Below are positions 12,675 through 24,650 of a stretch of DNA of 64,000 nt, one piece after another. Under the pieces are notes generated by a model, which was not told where the DNA came from, did no database searches, and saw nothing but the letters and a program-made list of their open reading frames with translations. Within the stretch, counting starts at the first letter, position 1; each line of letters opens with the position of its first letter. The DNA is from Serripes groenlandicus (Eukaryota > Mollusca > Bivalvia > Cardiida > Cardiidae): positions 45,636,105-45,700,104 of the forward strand of contig JASEVX010000013.1 in NCBI GenBank assembly GCA_031761405.1. The letters run 5' to 3'. Both the position numbers and the translations under genes were made by a program.

Positions 12675-12868
12675 TTAACCCTTTACCACATAAAGACGCT
12701 GTCTGACGCTCTGCAGCAGAAGACTTTTGAAGCCATTGCTAAAAAACAAGCAATTTCTCCTTACCCACAATGTTTTCAATTTTATTCTGTAATCATACTT
12801 TCATTTGCTGAGATTTGACGTTTTCAAAGTCGTCTGCTGCAGATTTGTTGAATGCGGGAAAGGGTTAA
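12675..12868. mobile_element. CTGCAG MITE-like element, near-complete copy
   Basis: It begins TTAACCCTTTACCACAT and ends GCGGGAAAGGGTTAA, terminal inverted repeats of about 14 bp. Just inside are CTGCAGCAGA on the left and its complement-like TCGTCTGCTGCAG on the right. The centre (CAAGCAATTTCTCC) is a remnant of the family's central palindrome. It has no coding capacity. The same layout recurs more than a dozen times in this window. Confidence 0.75.
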
Positions 12869-13029
12869 GGTTCTATTTTGTAATCCAAGGCCCTGCATAT
12901 TTTACAGTTTGAGGAGTTGACCTAAATTAAGTACAAATGTCCTCTATGTCTTGTTTTACTTCAAGACAGACAAATTGTCACACCTCTGTTGTTACATATT
13001 AAAGACATAAAAAAGAAGAAATTATTTAA

Positions 13030-13400
13030 CCCATATACAATAAATCAGAAACAGACTACCTTGAAATCATCTGGAACTCTCTATAATACAAGTATATCAA
13101 GTTTTAGAATAGAGTTGAACACAATGAAGCAAAAATAGAAATTTCAATTTTTCCATTTCTTACAATGCTTTCAAAAGATGTCTGCTGCAGATACCGAGGC
13201 ACTAAAAAAGCAACTGTAGGTGAGAATGGGTAAAACCTACAAAATCTCTATTTTTCACAGAAAACAGGCCTTAACCCTTTCCCTCATACGACAATTTTGC
13301 AGCAGACGACTTTGAACATATTTTGTCAAAAAATAGAAAATCTCTTTAATCGAATGTATAACCTATGACTAAAAGTGGAACAAATTGTGATAGACTACAG
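13030..13400. mobile_element. degenerate CTGCAG MITE-like copies
   Basis: One copy with GTCTGCTGCAGATAC near 13180 ends with a GGGTAAA-like terminus near 13230. A second left half, TTAACCCTTTCCCTCATACG, starts near 13271. Neither is complete. Confidence 0.5.
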
Positions 13401-13623
13401 TTAACCCTTTCCTACCTATAGACATATTTCAACACATCTGCAGCTGATGACTTTTGAAATCATTATGACAGTAGGAGAAATTACCCATGACCAGCAATTC
13501 CTACTTATGCCACAATGTTTCCAACTTCAATCAATAACTAAACTTACTTTCAAAGAGACTTTCCGCATATTTAACAAAATGTTTTTAAAGTCGTCTGCTG
13601 CAGATATGTTGGAAATGGATAAC
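13401..13623. mobile_element. CTGCAG MITE-like element, near-complete copy
   Basis: It begins TTAACCCTTTCCTACC and contains CATCTGCAGCTGATGAC. The central inverted motif is GGAGAAATTACCCATG/CAGCAATTCCTAC. Near the right end it carries GTCGTCTGCTGCAGAT, and it closes with a degenerate GGAAATGGATAAC. Confidence 0.65.
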
Positions 13624-14438
13624 AGAAACTTCCCTCAAATGATGTACTATATCAACAGGTTATGATATTTCCATTCATCATTTCCTAGTTTCAAAAACAT
13701 TATAAGATAAGAAATTATTGAAATATAAAAACAAAAAATAACCAAACTCGGTCATTTGGGTCTATAGTATACGTCACCGTTATTTGTATACATATATACA
13801 TATTTACATATCATGATACAAGCTAACATGATGTATGGCTATACATAATCTGTGATAGTGCTGTCTTTTTCCGATGTTTTCATAAATTGTAGAGTGTGGA
13901 CACTTTGAAAACGTTGTTTAATGGAACCATTTTTTCCTTGAGAAGTGACTAATAAACTTAAGCGACTCTTGAAATGCAAAGAACCCTGTTGCATGTACCT
14001 AATGTTCAAGTGTGATTTACCCTTAACAAAGGAGTGACAAAACAAAGGAAAAGGTGTAAGGCATCTATGTTAAGTCATGTCAAGTATTTAATCGAGGCCC
14101 ATAATACAACATATAGATAATTGATTATTTGTACAAGAGTGACATATGGTTATGATAATCAGACAATTTGTTTCAATTCTATTATCTTTTCAAAACGTAT
14201 ACCTGTATATTTAAATTTTCTTTATTTTAAATGAAACCTTTGCCAGATATAGATGACTTTGGATTCATTTGAAGCAGACAATTTGCTTGAAAACTTCATG
14301 GGCAAAAAATGTTGACAATGGAAGTTGGACATTTTAAGAACGTTACTTGTCCCCTTTGATCGTCATCAAACAGATTCTCTTTTGCTCGACATAGAGAAAG
14401 ATCTCACTTTGCACGATAAAACGACAATATATATTTTT

Positions 14439-15748
14439 ATGCCCCCACGGAATCTCCGATTCGGGGGGCATATAGTTTTTGGCCTGTCTGTCTGTTGGTC
14501 TGTCTGTTGGTCTGTCTGTTGGTCTGTCTGTCCTCCGATTCGGGGGGCATATAGTTTTTGGCCTGTCTGTCTGTTGGTCTGTCTGTCTGCACAAAAAAAC
14601 CTTTAACCTTGGCCATTACTTTTGAACCATAACAGATACGGCTACCATATTTCACATGTGTATTCCTTGTGACATGACCTTTCTGTCAGTACCAACATTT
14701 TTTACCTTGCGACCTTGACCTTTGACCTAGATGTTGCCATACTAAAAAAAAAATTTAACCTTGGCCATTTCTTTTGAACCATAACAGGTACGGCTACCAT
14801 ATTTCACATGTGTATTCCTTGTGACATGACCTTTCTGTCAGTACCAACATTTTTGACCTTGCGACCTTGACCTTTGACCTAGATGTTGCCATTCTCGAAA
14901 AAAACTTTAACCTTGGCCATTACTTTTGAACCATAACAGATACGGCTACTATATTTCACATGTGTATTCCTTGTGACATGACCTTTCTGTCAGTACCAAC
15001 ATTTTTCTCCTTGCGACCTTGACCTTGACCTAGATGTTGCCATTCTCGAAAAAAACTTTAACCTTGGCCATTTCTTTTGAACCATAACAGGTATGGTTAC
15101 CATATTTCACATGTGTATTCCTTGTGACATGACCTTTCTGTCAGTACCTTGCGACCTTGACCTTGACCTAGATGTTGCCATTCTCGAAAAAAAAATTAAC
15201 CTTGGCCATTACTTTTGAACCATAACAGGTATGGCTACCATATTTCACATGTCAGTACCAACATTTTTGACCTTGCGACCTTGACCTTTGACCTAGATGT
15301 TGCCATTCTCGAAAAAAACTTTAACCTTAACCACTTCTTTTGAACCATAACAGGTACGGCTACCATATTTCACATGTGTATTCCTTGTGACATGACCTTT
15401 CTGTCAGTACCAACAATTTTGACCTTGCGACCTTGACCTTTGACCTAGATGTTGCCATTCTCGAAAAAAACTTTAACCTTGGCCATTACTTTTGAACCAT
15501 AACAGATACGGCTACCATATTTCACATGTGTATTCCTTGTGACATGACCTTTCCGTCAGTACCAACATTTTTGACCTTGCGACTTTGACCTAGATGTTGC
15601 CATTCTCAATTTTTTTTTTAACCTTCCCCACTACTTTTGAACAATAACAGGTAAGGCTACCATATTTCACATGTGTATACCTTGCGACCTTGACCTTTGA
15701 CCTTTATGTTGCCATTGGGGGGCATCAGTGTTTCACAAACACATCTTG
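14439..15748 (+). mobile_element. Helitron-like non-autonomous element C
   Basis: The 5' hairpin is built from ATGCCCCC and GGGGGGCAT around GAATC/GATTC. The hairpin plus a GTCTGTCTGTTG tract is partly duplicated (14450-14590). About seven monomers of roughly 150 bp follow, each with TTTGAACCATAACAG, CATATTTCACATGTGTATTC and a GACCTTGACCTTTGACC run. The 3' end has GGGGGGCAT (inverted relative to the 5' end), a hairpin GTGTTTCACAAACAC and CTTG before T. Confidence 0.8.
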
Positions 15749-16160
15749 TTTAATTTAGTATTTACTGGGAAAATAGTGAGCTTTCTTTTGACGTAAGGTA
15801 TATTTATAATAGTGTATACAGCAGAAGACAATATGTAAACTGTTTAGATGTTGGAACTTTTGTAACACCCCATTTTAAGAAAACCGTTCTATATAAGCCG
15901 CCTTGTTGATCTCGATATGTTATCGGAGTAAAGATCCTGGTTCTACTTCATAAGGATATGAATTTAATTACTTGTAATTTAATTTCTTTGTATTAACATT
16001 ACAACACGATCTTTTTATCTCTGTGAATATATCAATTAAGTACTTACAACGAAATTTTGTTATTATGTACATGTATATTTCATAACAATCTTTGTTTAAC
16101 GATGTGATGAAAGTAATGTATATCAAACGGGTTTTTTAGCTGTATTTCTTTCCTTTGCAG
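15749..16160. other. region expected to hold the first exon of the Ly6-ShKT-TSP1 gene; no exon identified
   Basis: If the exon at 16161 is real, an ATG-bearing exon ending in phase 1 should lie here or further upstream. I could not find a convincing ATG with a phase-1 donor. Confidence 0.3.
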
Positions 16161-16202
16161 ACTTTGCTTTTCTGTTTGTGTCTCTTCTTGGAAGACCGAC
16201 AG
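16161..16202 (+). CDS. tentative exon: signal-peptide hydrophobic core
   Basis: It is bordered by TTTCCTTTGCAG on the left and GTAAGA on the right. The phase-1 reading gives FAFLFVSLLGRPT, a short hydrophobic run suited to the core of a signal peptide. It ends in phase 1 and joins in frame to the Ly6 exon, giving ...GRPTDAISCYQC. No in-frame ATG precedes it before a stop, so a separate first exon is required. The exon is only 42 nt, and chance resemblance is possible. Confidence 0.45.
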
Positions 16203-16680
16203 GTAAGATTTACAAATCGTTATAGAGTTCTTGGTTTTGTAGTATTCAGTTCCTCATCGCCTCCTTTTTCGTTACCACTATATTATTGCAATGTCTAATG
16301 CGAATGGTTTATTGAACATGCGGATTGACCGTCTGAAATGCATCAGAATTCCAATATGACAAACCATGAACCTGATTGCAGTTTACGTTTCACATGTTAC
16401 CAGCTGTATTTATTCGGTACAACCCTAATGTTACCAGTTCAGATATGATTGTCTTGCTACATTTCCGAAAACATTTTAGCAAAACCATTCATATGAAACA
16501 GACGGCATTTGGCCTCATTCACTGACAGTAGTCATGAAAACTGAGCTAGGATTCGAGCTCACGATATGTGAAATTTCACCACTAACATATCGTTAATAAT
16601 GTCAAAGATTGCTTTTGAAATCGTAGCATACCAGGAAGAGATAAAGTCACAGCAGTTATGAAATTTGTGTTCTTTTTAAT

Positions 16681-17194
16681 AGCTCACCTTAGCACGAAGT
16701 GCTCAAGGTGAGTTATTGTGATCACCCCATATCCGACGTCCGTATTGCTTCGTACGGCCGTCAACATATTTGCCTCAGTAACCAGTCTGTAAATTGCCTT
16801 CAAATGTCTTGGATCCATGCAGAATTAAGGTTTTCATGGCAACCAAACGAAAAATACATAACAATTCTTTATCTCACAAACTGGTTGGCCGACTTTGTAG
16901 GAACATTCCTTGGATGACCCTCATGAGTTTCCTTCCAGCCATATTTATTGGTAAAAAAACCCATTGGATTGTTTGCCTTATATGGCTAAAGTGAACAAAA
17001 TCTCCTCTTAAAGTATCTGGCCGATTTATTGCCAAATTAATTTGTCAGACAACATAGGGTTGGGTTGTTTCACATTGTGGCAGTGGAGCACCACCTTTTG
17101 GGCCTCTAGTTTGGCCTAGAAGGAGTTATTGTGATTGTCATGAATCACATGTAACAAATCCGTTGAGCGATCCAGGGCCATCATGACCCTATTG
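16681..17194 (+). mobile_element. Helitron-like non-autonomous element G (same family as F and H)
   Basis: It opens with the hairpin AGCTCACCTTAGCAC/GTGCTCAAGGTGAG and TTATTGTGATC, as in element F. The body has the family's CAGTAACCAGT, TCTTGGATCCATGCAGAATT and CCTTATATGGCTAAAGTGA blocks, in about one and a half monomers. The 3' end has TTGAGCGATCC, a hairpin GGGCCATCATGACCC and then ATTG instead of CTTG. It lies in the intron directly before the first Ly6 exon, its terminus 13 nt from the exon start. Confidence 0.7.
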
Positions 17195-17207
17195 TTTCTG
17201 TTTGTAG

Positions 17208-17287
17208 ATGCCATATCATGTTACCAGTGCACAGGAATGAAACGAGTGTCAGAATGCAATGATATTGTTACATGTCATCAAGATGAA
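17208..17287 (+). CDS. exon: Ly6/uPAR-like domain, first part
   Basis: Acceptor TTTGTAG and donor GTAAGT are good consensus matches. It enters in phase 1 and leaves in phase 0. The translation begins DAISCYQCTGM and contains SECNDIVTC, the opening of a three-finger Ly6/uPAR (LU) domain, in which a CxxC pair directly follows the signal peptide. LU domains are small extracellular disulphide-rich folds found in GPI-anchored or secreted proteins. Assignment comes from the cysteine pattern across three exons, and the next exon continues in frame. Confidence 0.75.
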
Positions 17288-17859
17288 GTAAGTTAGTTTG
17301 TTGATATATATGTCAGATTCAGACTGTTAGTACATAGTTACATGGACATTACGTTTTACTCTCAGAAGAAGTTCAGGATGCAATAACTTTCAGGGCTGTT
17401 GTTGGTTTTTGTTAGAAAGTGGACATGAGCTCGACATTACAGTATCATGCATATATTAAGGATATGTTCAACAACTGTGTGAAACGATGATACCATTATG
17501 TCTTAGTAAATAGCGTTCAGTTTTTGTAACCGAAGGTAACCTTGTACATCCATGAAACACTTAGAAGCACACAGAATCTTTAACATTGGATATTTAAAAA
17601 ATGAAAAAGTCACACGAAGGTGTATAGAGTATAAGCTTGTTATATGTTTAAACGGTCAGATGTTTGAATAACAGTAATAACTGTCCGCGTCGGAACTTTT
17701 CGATCCCCTTGTATTTCAAATGGTTAACGTTTGTATTTCAGATACATTTTCATTCTGTGTATGGGTTATAAACAATACATACATGTATATTGTTACATAC
17801 GACTACGTATCAGATAAATCCGCTAACAAGTGTATATGATCTTGTAACTATATTTACAG
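17288..17859 (+). other. intron of the Ly6-ShKT-TSP1 gene
   Basis: A 572-bp AT-rich intron without a recognisable element. Confidence 0.6.
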
Positions 17860-17928
17860 AGTTGTTACCAAGACAAAGTTCCTGGAAATGAAGGGCATTT
17901 GTATAACCTTGGTTGTCGCCAGAAACAG
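17860..17928 (+). CDS. exon: Ly6/uPAR-like domain, second part
   Basis: Acceptor TATTTACAG and donor GTAATT; phase 0 at both ends, 23 codons. It reads SCYQDKVPGNEGHLYNLGC followed by RQKQ. The Gly-Cys before a short polar stretch is typical of the middle finger of LU domains. It joins the previous exon in phase 0 and the next one in phase 0. Confidence 0.75.
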
Positions 17929-19463
17929 GTAATTGTTTTAGTCATACTTTATATTTGATATCTTCGATATACAGTATTCTGCATATTCCCTGCACATAAT
18001 GGAATCATAGAAATACATGTATGCTTGCACATTGACTTTAAATCGCAATCGATGTCTCGCCTTTTATTGTCCAAATTTCATCGCAATGCTGCGGATAGGT
18101 TTGATATTTCAAGCTGATGCTCAATGTGCTGGTATGTTTAATCCATTGGTCACTTCATACATGGTTAGACTTTCAAGTTGACTAGCGTGACAATAACCGT
18201 CATAATCTAATACATTGTATTGTTCATGATATATGATGTGTATATATGGGAATTTAACTATCAAGAAAATGTCACTGTTGTATTTATGACACACAACCTG
18301 ATAAATGAATTACTTTGATTAACCTTTGCGCAGATGTCCATTTCTCAGGAACTTTAAGTCTATTTATCATTACAATTATGTGGATATACGGCAGTAGTTA
18401 TTCACTGTGGTCTACTCTACTTTCTGCCACGTAGGTTCGATTAATCTTTTCGATAGGTGATGTACGTCCTTTGGTCATTAGCCGACATCATGTTTGTTTA
18501 CGTTTTGCAATAAGCTAAACACTGACTGATTAATTATGTGGTCACTGTGACAAATTTTGTTTCTGAGAATTACTATGGTTTTATTTACAAGCTAGTGTTA
18601 TAGACAAATAATATGGCAGAATAATTAATATTAATAAAGAAGAAAGGCGGTTCAAGTATGGAGTGCTGTATACGCCTTTAAATATGTTAATATTATGAGG
18701 TGAGCAACGAGGAAAAACAACATTTTGTTTCCGATCAGACCTATACAACGTAACCATTCAACAAATTTAACAAACACGAAGATAGGCAGCTTCATTCAAG
18801 CAGAAGGTTTGTTAAATGAAATCAGTACACGGTTAAAATATTTCGAATGTTCTGTCTCAATTAAGTGTTTGTCAGAATGTTTTGTGGATGGATCGTGTTG
18901 GTTATTTAGTGAAACTATGGTACACACCAAGATTGCTTTAAAGTATTTGGCAAATAAAGCCATACGTGTGTGACACCTCGGTGTAGTGTTCGTCTTCGCG
19001 CCGTGTGCTTTTAAATAAATAAACTAAACACCCTCGGAAAGCAAAACTAGTGTTTAATGAAAAATGAACTTCGTTCTGTCAGTCTTTAACTTCAAAAGTT
19101 AGAAATAGCCCAAATGTGAGAAATATCAATGCGCGCCTACGATCAAAACTCAGACCAAACTGCAACGTAAATCAAAGTAGCAAACTCTTCCCTTGCTATG
19201 ACCGAAATCGTTCTCTCCCCGAACTAATCAGACTGCCAACAATGAAGAATCTCCTCGGTTTAAAAGTAGAATTTGTTTCATACTTTGTTCCATAACTTGC
19301 ATAACTTGTTATATAAGTGTCCTTTAAGACTATCACCATTGACCCTGGACTCATTGAGTTGGCATAATTTAAACAATGAGGTCCCTCATTATTTAAATGT
19401 GGCCAGGTCAACTGAAAGTGATCCACGTGTACATGAACAAATTACTATTATCATTTTAAACAG
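17929..19463 (+). other. intron of the Ly6-ShKT-TSP1 gene
   Basis: A 1.5-kb AT-rich intron. ORFs at 18725-18973 and around 19196-19491 have no domain features and look random. No mobile element was recognised. Confidence 0.5.
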
Positions 19464-19587
19464 GAATGTAAAACAATACCACAGTCTATAGTTGGACGTC
19501 ATTTCCTATTCAACAATGGTACAATTCCAGATAACTGCACGGCGTGTTGTGATGAAGAAACATGCAACCGTGGACTTTGCTGGAATG
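19464..19587 (+). CDS. exon: Ly6/uPAR-like domain, C-terminal part
   Basis: Acceptor TTTTAAACAG and donor GTATGT. It enters in phase 0 and leaves in phase 1. The translation opens ECKTIP, contains FLFNNGTIPDNC, and ends with TACCDEETCNRGLCW. The CC-x-x-x-x-CN signature is the hallmark of the end of LU/Ly6 domains, with the conserved Asn after the last Cys of the motif. With the two preceding exons the cysteine pattern fits one complete LU domain. There is no sign of a GPI-attachment tail because the frame continues into the ShKT exon. Confidence 0.8.
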
Positions 19588-19820
19588 GTATGTTTTATTC
19601 TTAGAATTAAAGCTTATTTTCATCTTAAATCATGTTAATATTTGTTCAACCATGTTTGTTTACAAATCCAAAAGACGCACGCTATGTAACTATCAACATG
19701 AGTTAGTGCTTTAGTATACTGTACGTATTATTATATTTGTATTCCATTGCGTTTTTCCTGTTCGGAGATCGGTCATACGTTTATATGAACTTTCAGAAAG
19801 TCATCTCTGTATTCGTTAAT

Positions 19821-21054
19821 TATCCCCCGCTTTTTCGAAGAAAAAAAGGGGGGTTATTAATTTCGGTTTGTCCGTCCGTCCGTCTGTCTGTCCGTCTGTC
19901 CGTCCGTCACACTTCGTTTCCGTGCAATAACTGCCGCAAATGTGAACCGTTTCTTTTCAAACTTGGTAACAAGGTTAAATGCCTTAACGGCTAGGCCAAG
20001 TTCGAATATCACTTTCGGCGGACTTTATTTGGTGGAGTTATGGCCCCTTATTTAACAAAATATGTTGTTTCTTGCCGTTTCCGTGCAATAACTGCCACAA
20101 ATGTGAACCTTTTTTTTTCAAACTTGGTAACAACGTTAAATGCCTTAAGGGCTAGGCCAAGTTCGAATATCACTTTCGGCGGACTTTATTTGGTGGAGTT
20201 ATGGCCCCTTATTTAACAAAATATGTTGTTTCTTGCCGTTTCCGTGCAATAACTGCCACAAATGTGAACCTTTTTTTTTCAAACTTGGTAACAACGTTAA
20301 ATGCCTTAAGGGCTAGGCCAAGTTCGATCGTCACTTTCGGCGGACTTTATTTAGTGGAGTTATGGCCCCTTATTTAACACAAAATGTCGTTTCATGCTGT
20401 TTCCGTGCAATAACTGCCACAAATGTGAATATTTTTTTGTCAAACTTGGTAACAAGGTTAAATGCCTTAAGGGCTAGGCCAAGTTCGATCGTCACTTTCG
20501 GCGGACTTTATTTGGTGGAGTTATGGCCCCTTATTTAACAAAAAAAGTCGTTTCTTGCTGTTTCCGTGCAATAACTGCCACAAATGTGAACCGTTTTTTT
20601 TCAAAATTGGTTACAAGGTTAAATGCCTTAAGGGCTAGGCCAAGCTCGATCGTCACTTTCGGTGGACTTTATTTAGTGGAGTTATGGCCCCTTATTTAAC
20701 AAAAAATGTCGTTTCTTGCTGTTTCCGTGCAATAACTGCCACAAATGTGAACCGTTTTTTTTTTCAAACTTGGTAACAAGGTTAAATGCCTTAAAGGCTA
20801 GGCCTAGTTCGATCGTCACTTTCGGCGGACTTTATTCGGTGGAGTTATGGCCCCTTATTTAACAAAAAAAGTCGTTTCTTGCTGTTTCCGTGCAATAACT
20901 GCCACAAACTTGGTAACAACCTAGGCCAAATTCGTTTAATTTACCCTGTAATACATGTTCAATAAAAAGTCTACTGACATGTTTAAACCTAACCTCAACA
21001 TTTTCCTACTATATTACCTGCAAGCGGGGGATATAAATTTCATGAATTTGCTTG
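19821..21054 (+). mobile_element. Helitron-like non-autonomous element D (intronic)
   Basis: The 5' hairpin is ATCCCCCGCTTTTT/AAAAAAAGGGGGGTTAT, followed by a GTCCGTCTGTCC tract. Six or more monomers of about 160 bp follow, each with TTTCCGTGCAATAACTGCC, AAATGCCTTAAGGGCTAGGC and GGTGGAGTTATGGCCCC. The 3' end has GCGGGGGAT (inverted to the 5' ATCCCCCGC), a weak hairpin AATTTCATGAATT and CTTG at 21051-21054. The next exon starts at 21072, so the last bases before the 3' splice site come from the target just beyond the element. Confidence 0.8.
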
Positions 21055-21071
21055 TTTGATTTTGTTTTTAG

Positions 21072-21194
21072 ATAATGGTTGTATGGACAGACTTGAAGTC
21101 GACTGTTCTGCTTATAATTTCTTGTTTGATGTTTGCCGTGCTATAAACAAGGCTAAATTGACTTGCAGACGATTCTGTGGTTTGTGTGATGTCG
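21072..21194 (+). CDS. exon: ShKT domain
   Basis: Acceptor GTTTTTAG and donor GTACGT; phase 1 on both sides. The 41-residue module has six cysteines in the ShKT pattern: a CMDRLEVDC start with the conserved Asp, VCR in the middle, then TCRRFC and GLC at the end. ShKT domains are short disulphide-rich modules of secreted animal proteins, frequent in multidomain molluscan and nematode proteins with peptidase, TSP1 or tyrosinase modules. The domain alone does not imply toxicity. The usual CP-TCG ending is modified to CRRFCGLC. Confidence 0.8.
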
Positions 21195-21599
21195 GTACGT
21201 AAATTTAGCCATTTTCTTTTCAAGATGTTTTTCTATTTTAGTAAGTTTATTACATATTGGATTTGATTAAACGTCATTAATTTACGTTACAGGCACTCCA
21301 ATATATTGTTTTCATTCATATATCCGGTAGCTCAGAAAATATAAACTCCAAATTCGCTTAAAACGAGAGGTACACGAACGCATATAATATGAAAAAGGCA
21401 AAGCCTCATCACGAGCACAGCGTCTATAATGGGTCTAATCTGTAGGTATGTGACTACCATGATAACAGAACTGTTTCAAGCTGTCGGAACTGAGACCGCT
21501 GTTGTACACTATTCCTACTTTAAGTTGTGGTGCAAGGTCAAATCTTCAACAATTTTAACATTCAATTCATTACATGAACATAATCAATACAGAAAGGTA

Positions 21600-22480
21600 A
21601 ACAATAACAATAGTGAAAACAAGTTTTTTCCTTCAATAAGGCTTAGTGACATAGTTTCTGGGTTAAAAGCAATGTTCAAAACATCCATTCTGCCAAAGTT
21701 TCAACATGCTAACATTAAAAGAACAGCTGTCAGAGTGTTAACAAGATTTTCCTTTAATTTGGGCTAGTGACCTTATATTTGACTCGACTTTACAAATATT
21801 TGAACTTGGCCTAGATATCAATGATCATCAGTACAAACATTCTGACAAAGTTTCAATATGCTGAATCAAACCTTGAGGTCAAGCGTGTTTACAAGAATGT
21901 TCTCAAATGTTTTTCTTTGAACCTCATTATTGTTTTTATCCAACATAACCTATATTTTGGTCTAGATTTCACCAAAACACCAATTCTGACAAAATGTCAA
22001 CATGTTTAAATTAAAAATGCAGCATTCGAAATGTCTGAGCGTTAACAAAATGTGCCTTCAATTTGGTCTAGTGACTTAGTTTTTGACCCACCATGACCCT
22101 TATTCTTATTAGGCCTAGATATTGTCAAGACAAACATTCTGACAAAGCTTCGAGCTGCTGAAGGCTAAGTGTGGTTTCTAGACTAACAAGATTTTCCTTC
22201 AATTTGGTGGAGTTAACTAGTTTATGACCCAACATGACCTAGTTTATGACCGATTATATTTAAACTTAGCCTAGATATCATCAAAACAGTTATTCTGAAA
22301 ATATTTCAACATGCTTAAGTTTAAAATAAGGCATCCACAGTGTTTTCAATATGTTCCTTCATATTGACATCGAAACCTAGTTTTTCACCTCACAGGACCC
22401 AGTCTATAACTTGGCCAAGATTTGTCGGAGATGATTTTCTGATAAACTTTCATTCATATTGGATTTTGTAAAATGTTGCC
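21600..22480. repeat. degenerate tandem repeat array L, unit about 180 bp
   Basis: About four to five diverged units share ACAAGATTTTCCTTCAATTT, GGCCTAGATATCATCA and ACATTCTGACAAAGTTTCAA blocks. No terminal hairpin or CTTG is seen at the edges. It resembles the cores of the Helitron-like elements and may be an old remnant of one. Confidence 0.6.
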
Positions 22481-22644
22481 TATAGATTGTTCACAAGGCA
22501 ATTGTTGATAACCGAAGGACATCAAGCAACACGTGATCATAATAAACACAAACTGTGCAATACAAAAACAGGGCTTTCTTTATATACTACATTTAATTAG
22601 ATAAAACAAGCTTGATATGATTTTGATAAACTTATCCATTTATA

Positions 22645-23088
22645 AACATTACCTTGTATGAATCCATTAGTATTATATGTAATCAGCTGAAGTTCATCTC
22701 CTGTCATCGTCATAACAGCTGTAATTCCATCAGTAAATGGGTTTCTCTCAATATATTCCCTTGTTTGATGTTGATGCAGGAAGTTATATTATCCCACAAT
22801 CAAAGATGCATGCAATTTTCATTGTTTTGACAGGCATCAATGACCAACGGGTATATCACTAACTGCCTATATGAACTTCCTCTCCCATTATCACCATAAC
22901 AGCTGTGATTCCACGATTGTACAGGTTGATCTCAATCCATTTACTGTTTTGATGTGTATGCAGGAAAGAATATTACCCCACAGTCAGAGATGCATGATAT
23001 TTTCATTGTATAGACTGTTATTCCATGAGTGTGATATAACTGAAATAATGTTGAAAGCGGCGTAAAACTCCAATAAATCAATCAATCC
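22645..23088. repeat. diverged direct duplication, about 210 bp, ending in a SINE 3' fragment
   Basis: Two segments share the order CATAACAGCTGT, TCTCAATCCATTTACT-like, ATGCAGGAA, CACAGTCAGAGATGCATG and TTTTCATTGT. The second ends with GATATAACTGAAATAATG and AGCGGCGTAAAACTCC plus a TCAA tail, the common SINE 3' domain of this window. Confidence 0.55.
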
Positions 23089-24115
23089 ATGAGTGTATGG
23101 AATGTTCTAAATCCATTCTGTTTCAAAATAAAACTTGATGCAGAATATGGTTGACTGCTGTTTTAATACATGACATCAGACAATAACTGCAAATAAAAGT
23201 GTCTTTATATAAAATAAAATGATAAATTAAAGAATGGGATTATTAACACTATTTATACCTTTTTCTACTTTTTCCTTTTAAATAGCCTTATATTTAAAAA
23301 AATAGATCAGAATTGAAAACAATATACATGTATATTAGTTATGTCAAAAAGCCAAGCTTTGGGTTCTGCAACCGGTTTTGTTTTAGACCAGTTTGTACCT
23401 CTGTGCAGTCTTATCTGGATTATTTCTTTAAACCAATGACTTTATACTTATCTTTTATACATCAATTGTGAAGCAAGCTTTAATCTTATTTTAATCACGC
23501 TCAATGTCCTGGAGATACAACCAGTTCTCGCCCAATTTGTGCGGAAAATCCCAATCTTCACTGAATTCTGATTCAGATATTTGGGGCATTTTCTTTAGAA
23601 TTTGGTAGATATTGAGGATTCCTGTGTATTTTGGTATTTTTATACATTTTTCATTTGGGTATATTTGGGCAAAGATGCTTCTATAATTTTTTGAAACGGG
23701 GCCAATTCCCCACTTGAGTTCAGAAAAAGTAGCCATTGAGGGGTTGATACAGATATTGTTGACAATCAAAGATAAATCAACATTTTAATTGACATATGAT
23801 TATTATAATTACTGATGATACAGAAGAAATATATCTATATAAAAATATCTTTCAGTTAAATTTAATACACCAGAAGGTATGAAACTTACATTAGTGTTTA
23901 TCTTATGAAGATGACATATGATCTTACAGCATATGATTTTTGAAAGCATTGTGATAAAAGGTCAACTTGTTGACAATGTGCAATTATACTTCCCATAATG
24001 CTTTCGAATTAAAATGAATTCTTAAGATTTAACTGTTTTGCAAGATGTTTTTAGACTTACTTGAATGATGTTTAGCTGCAGGGTGGATTCTTTTAAAGCA
24101 TCGTAGTGGTCCTGA

Positions 24116-24650
24116 TGGCTTCCAGAATTCTCGACCCTAATTTCCTAAGAATAGTCGACCCCAATTTAGACCCCAGTTTATATAGGTGTGATGGTTCTTT
24201 TGTTGTATACTCACTACATTTAGATAATGATTAATGTAATAATGATGTATGATTTAACATTGTTATAAATTAACCTATATCATGGTTTTCAAAGTAGTCT
24301 TAAGATTTGAAGTATTGTTTGATAGAGGACATTTCCCCCTTTTCTCACAATTTTCCTAATTCATTAATATAATTATACCTAAGCGAGAAGCCAACCTGTC
24401 ATATACATATTCTCCTTTTCTCACCAAATGTTTTCAAAGTCGTCTGCAGCAGATTAACTATTTAGAACACATCAAGATCATTTAAATAATCAATGAACAG
24501 GTAATCAAGTATCAGTAATCATTCAAGCATCATACCGCTTTTGTTTATGACACTTGTTTGTTAAACCATCCATTCACACCTATATAAACCGATAATGGTG
24601 TCGCCTAAAACTGGGGTCGAGAATTCTTTGGGTCGAGATTTCTGGCTACC
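24116..24650. mobile_element. DNA-transposon-like element with TIRs and 7-bp target duplication
   Basis: The ends are inverted over about 70 bp with small indels: GGCTTCCAGAATTCTCGACC on the left against the complement of GGTCGAGATTTCTGGCTACC on the right, then CGACCCC...CCCAGTTT and TATATAGGTGTG. The element is flanked by GTCCTGA at 24109-24115 and 24651-24657. The interior holds CTGCAG-type MITE remnants (GTCGTCTGCAGCAGATTAAC near 24440). No transposase ORF is present. Confidence 0.7.

Noticed and set aside
14325..14655. ORFs across the CTGTCTGTTGGT tract
   Set aside because: Translations of the microsatellite-like 5' tract of element C.
23491..23769. 92-codon - strand ORF
   Set aside because: No recognisable domain, no splice borders, and part of the sequence looks repetitive; could not be supported as a gene.
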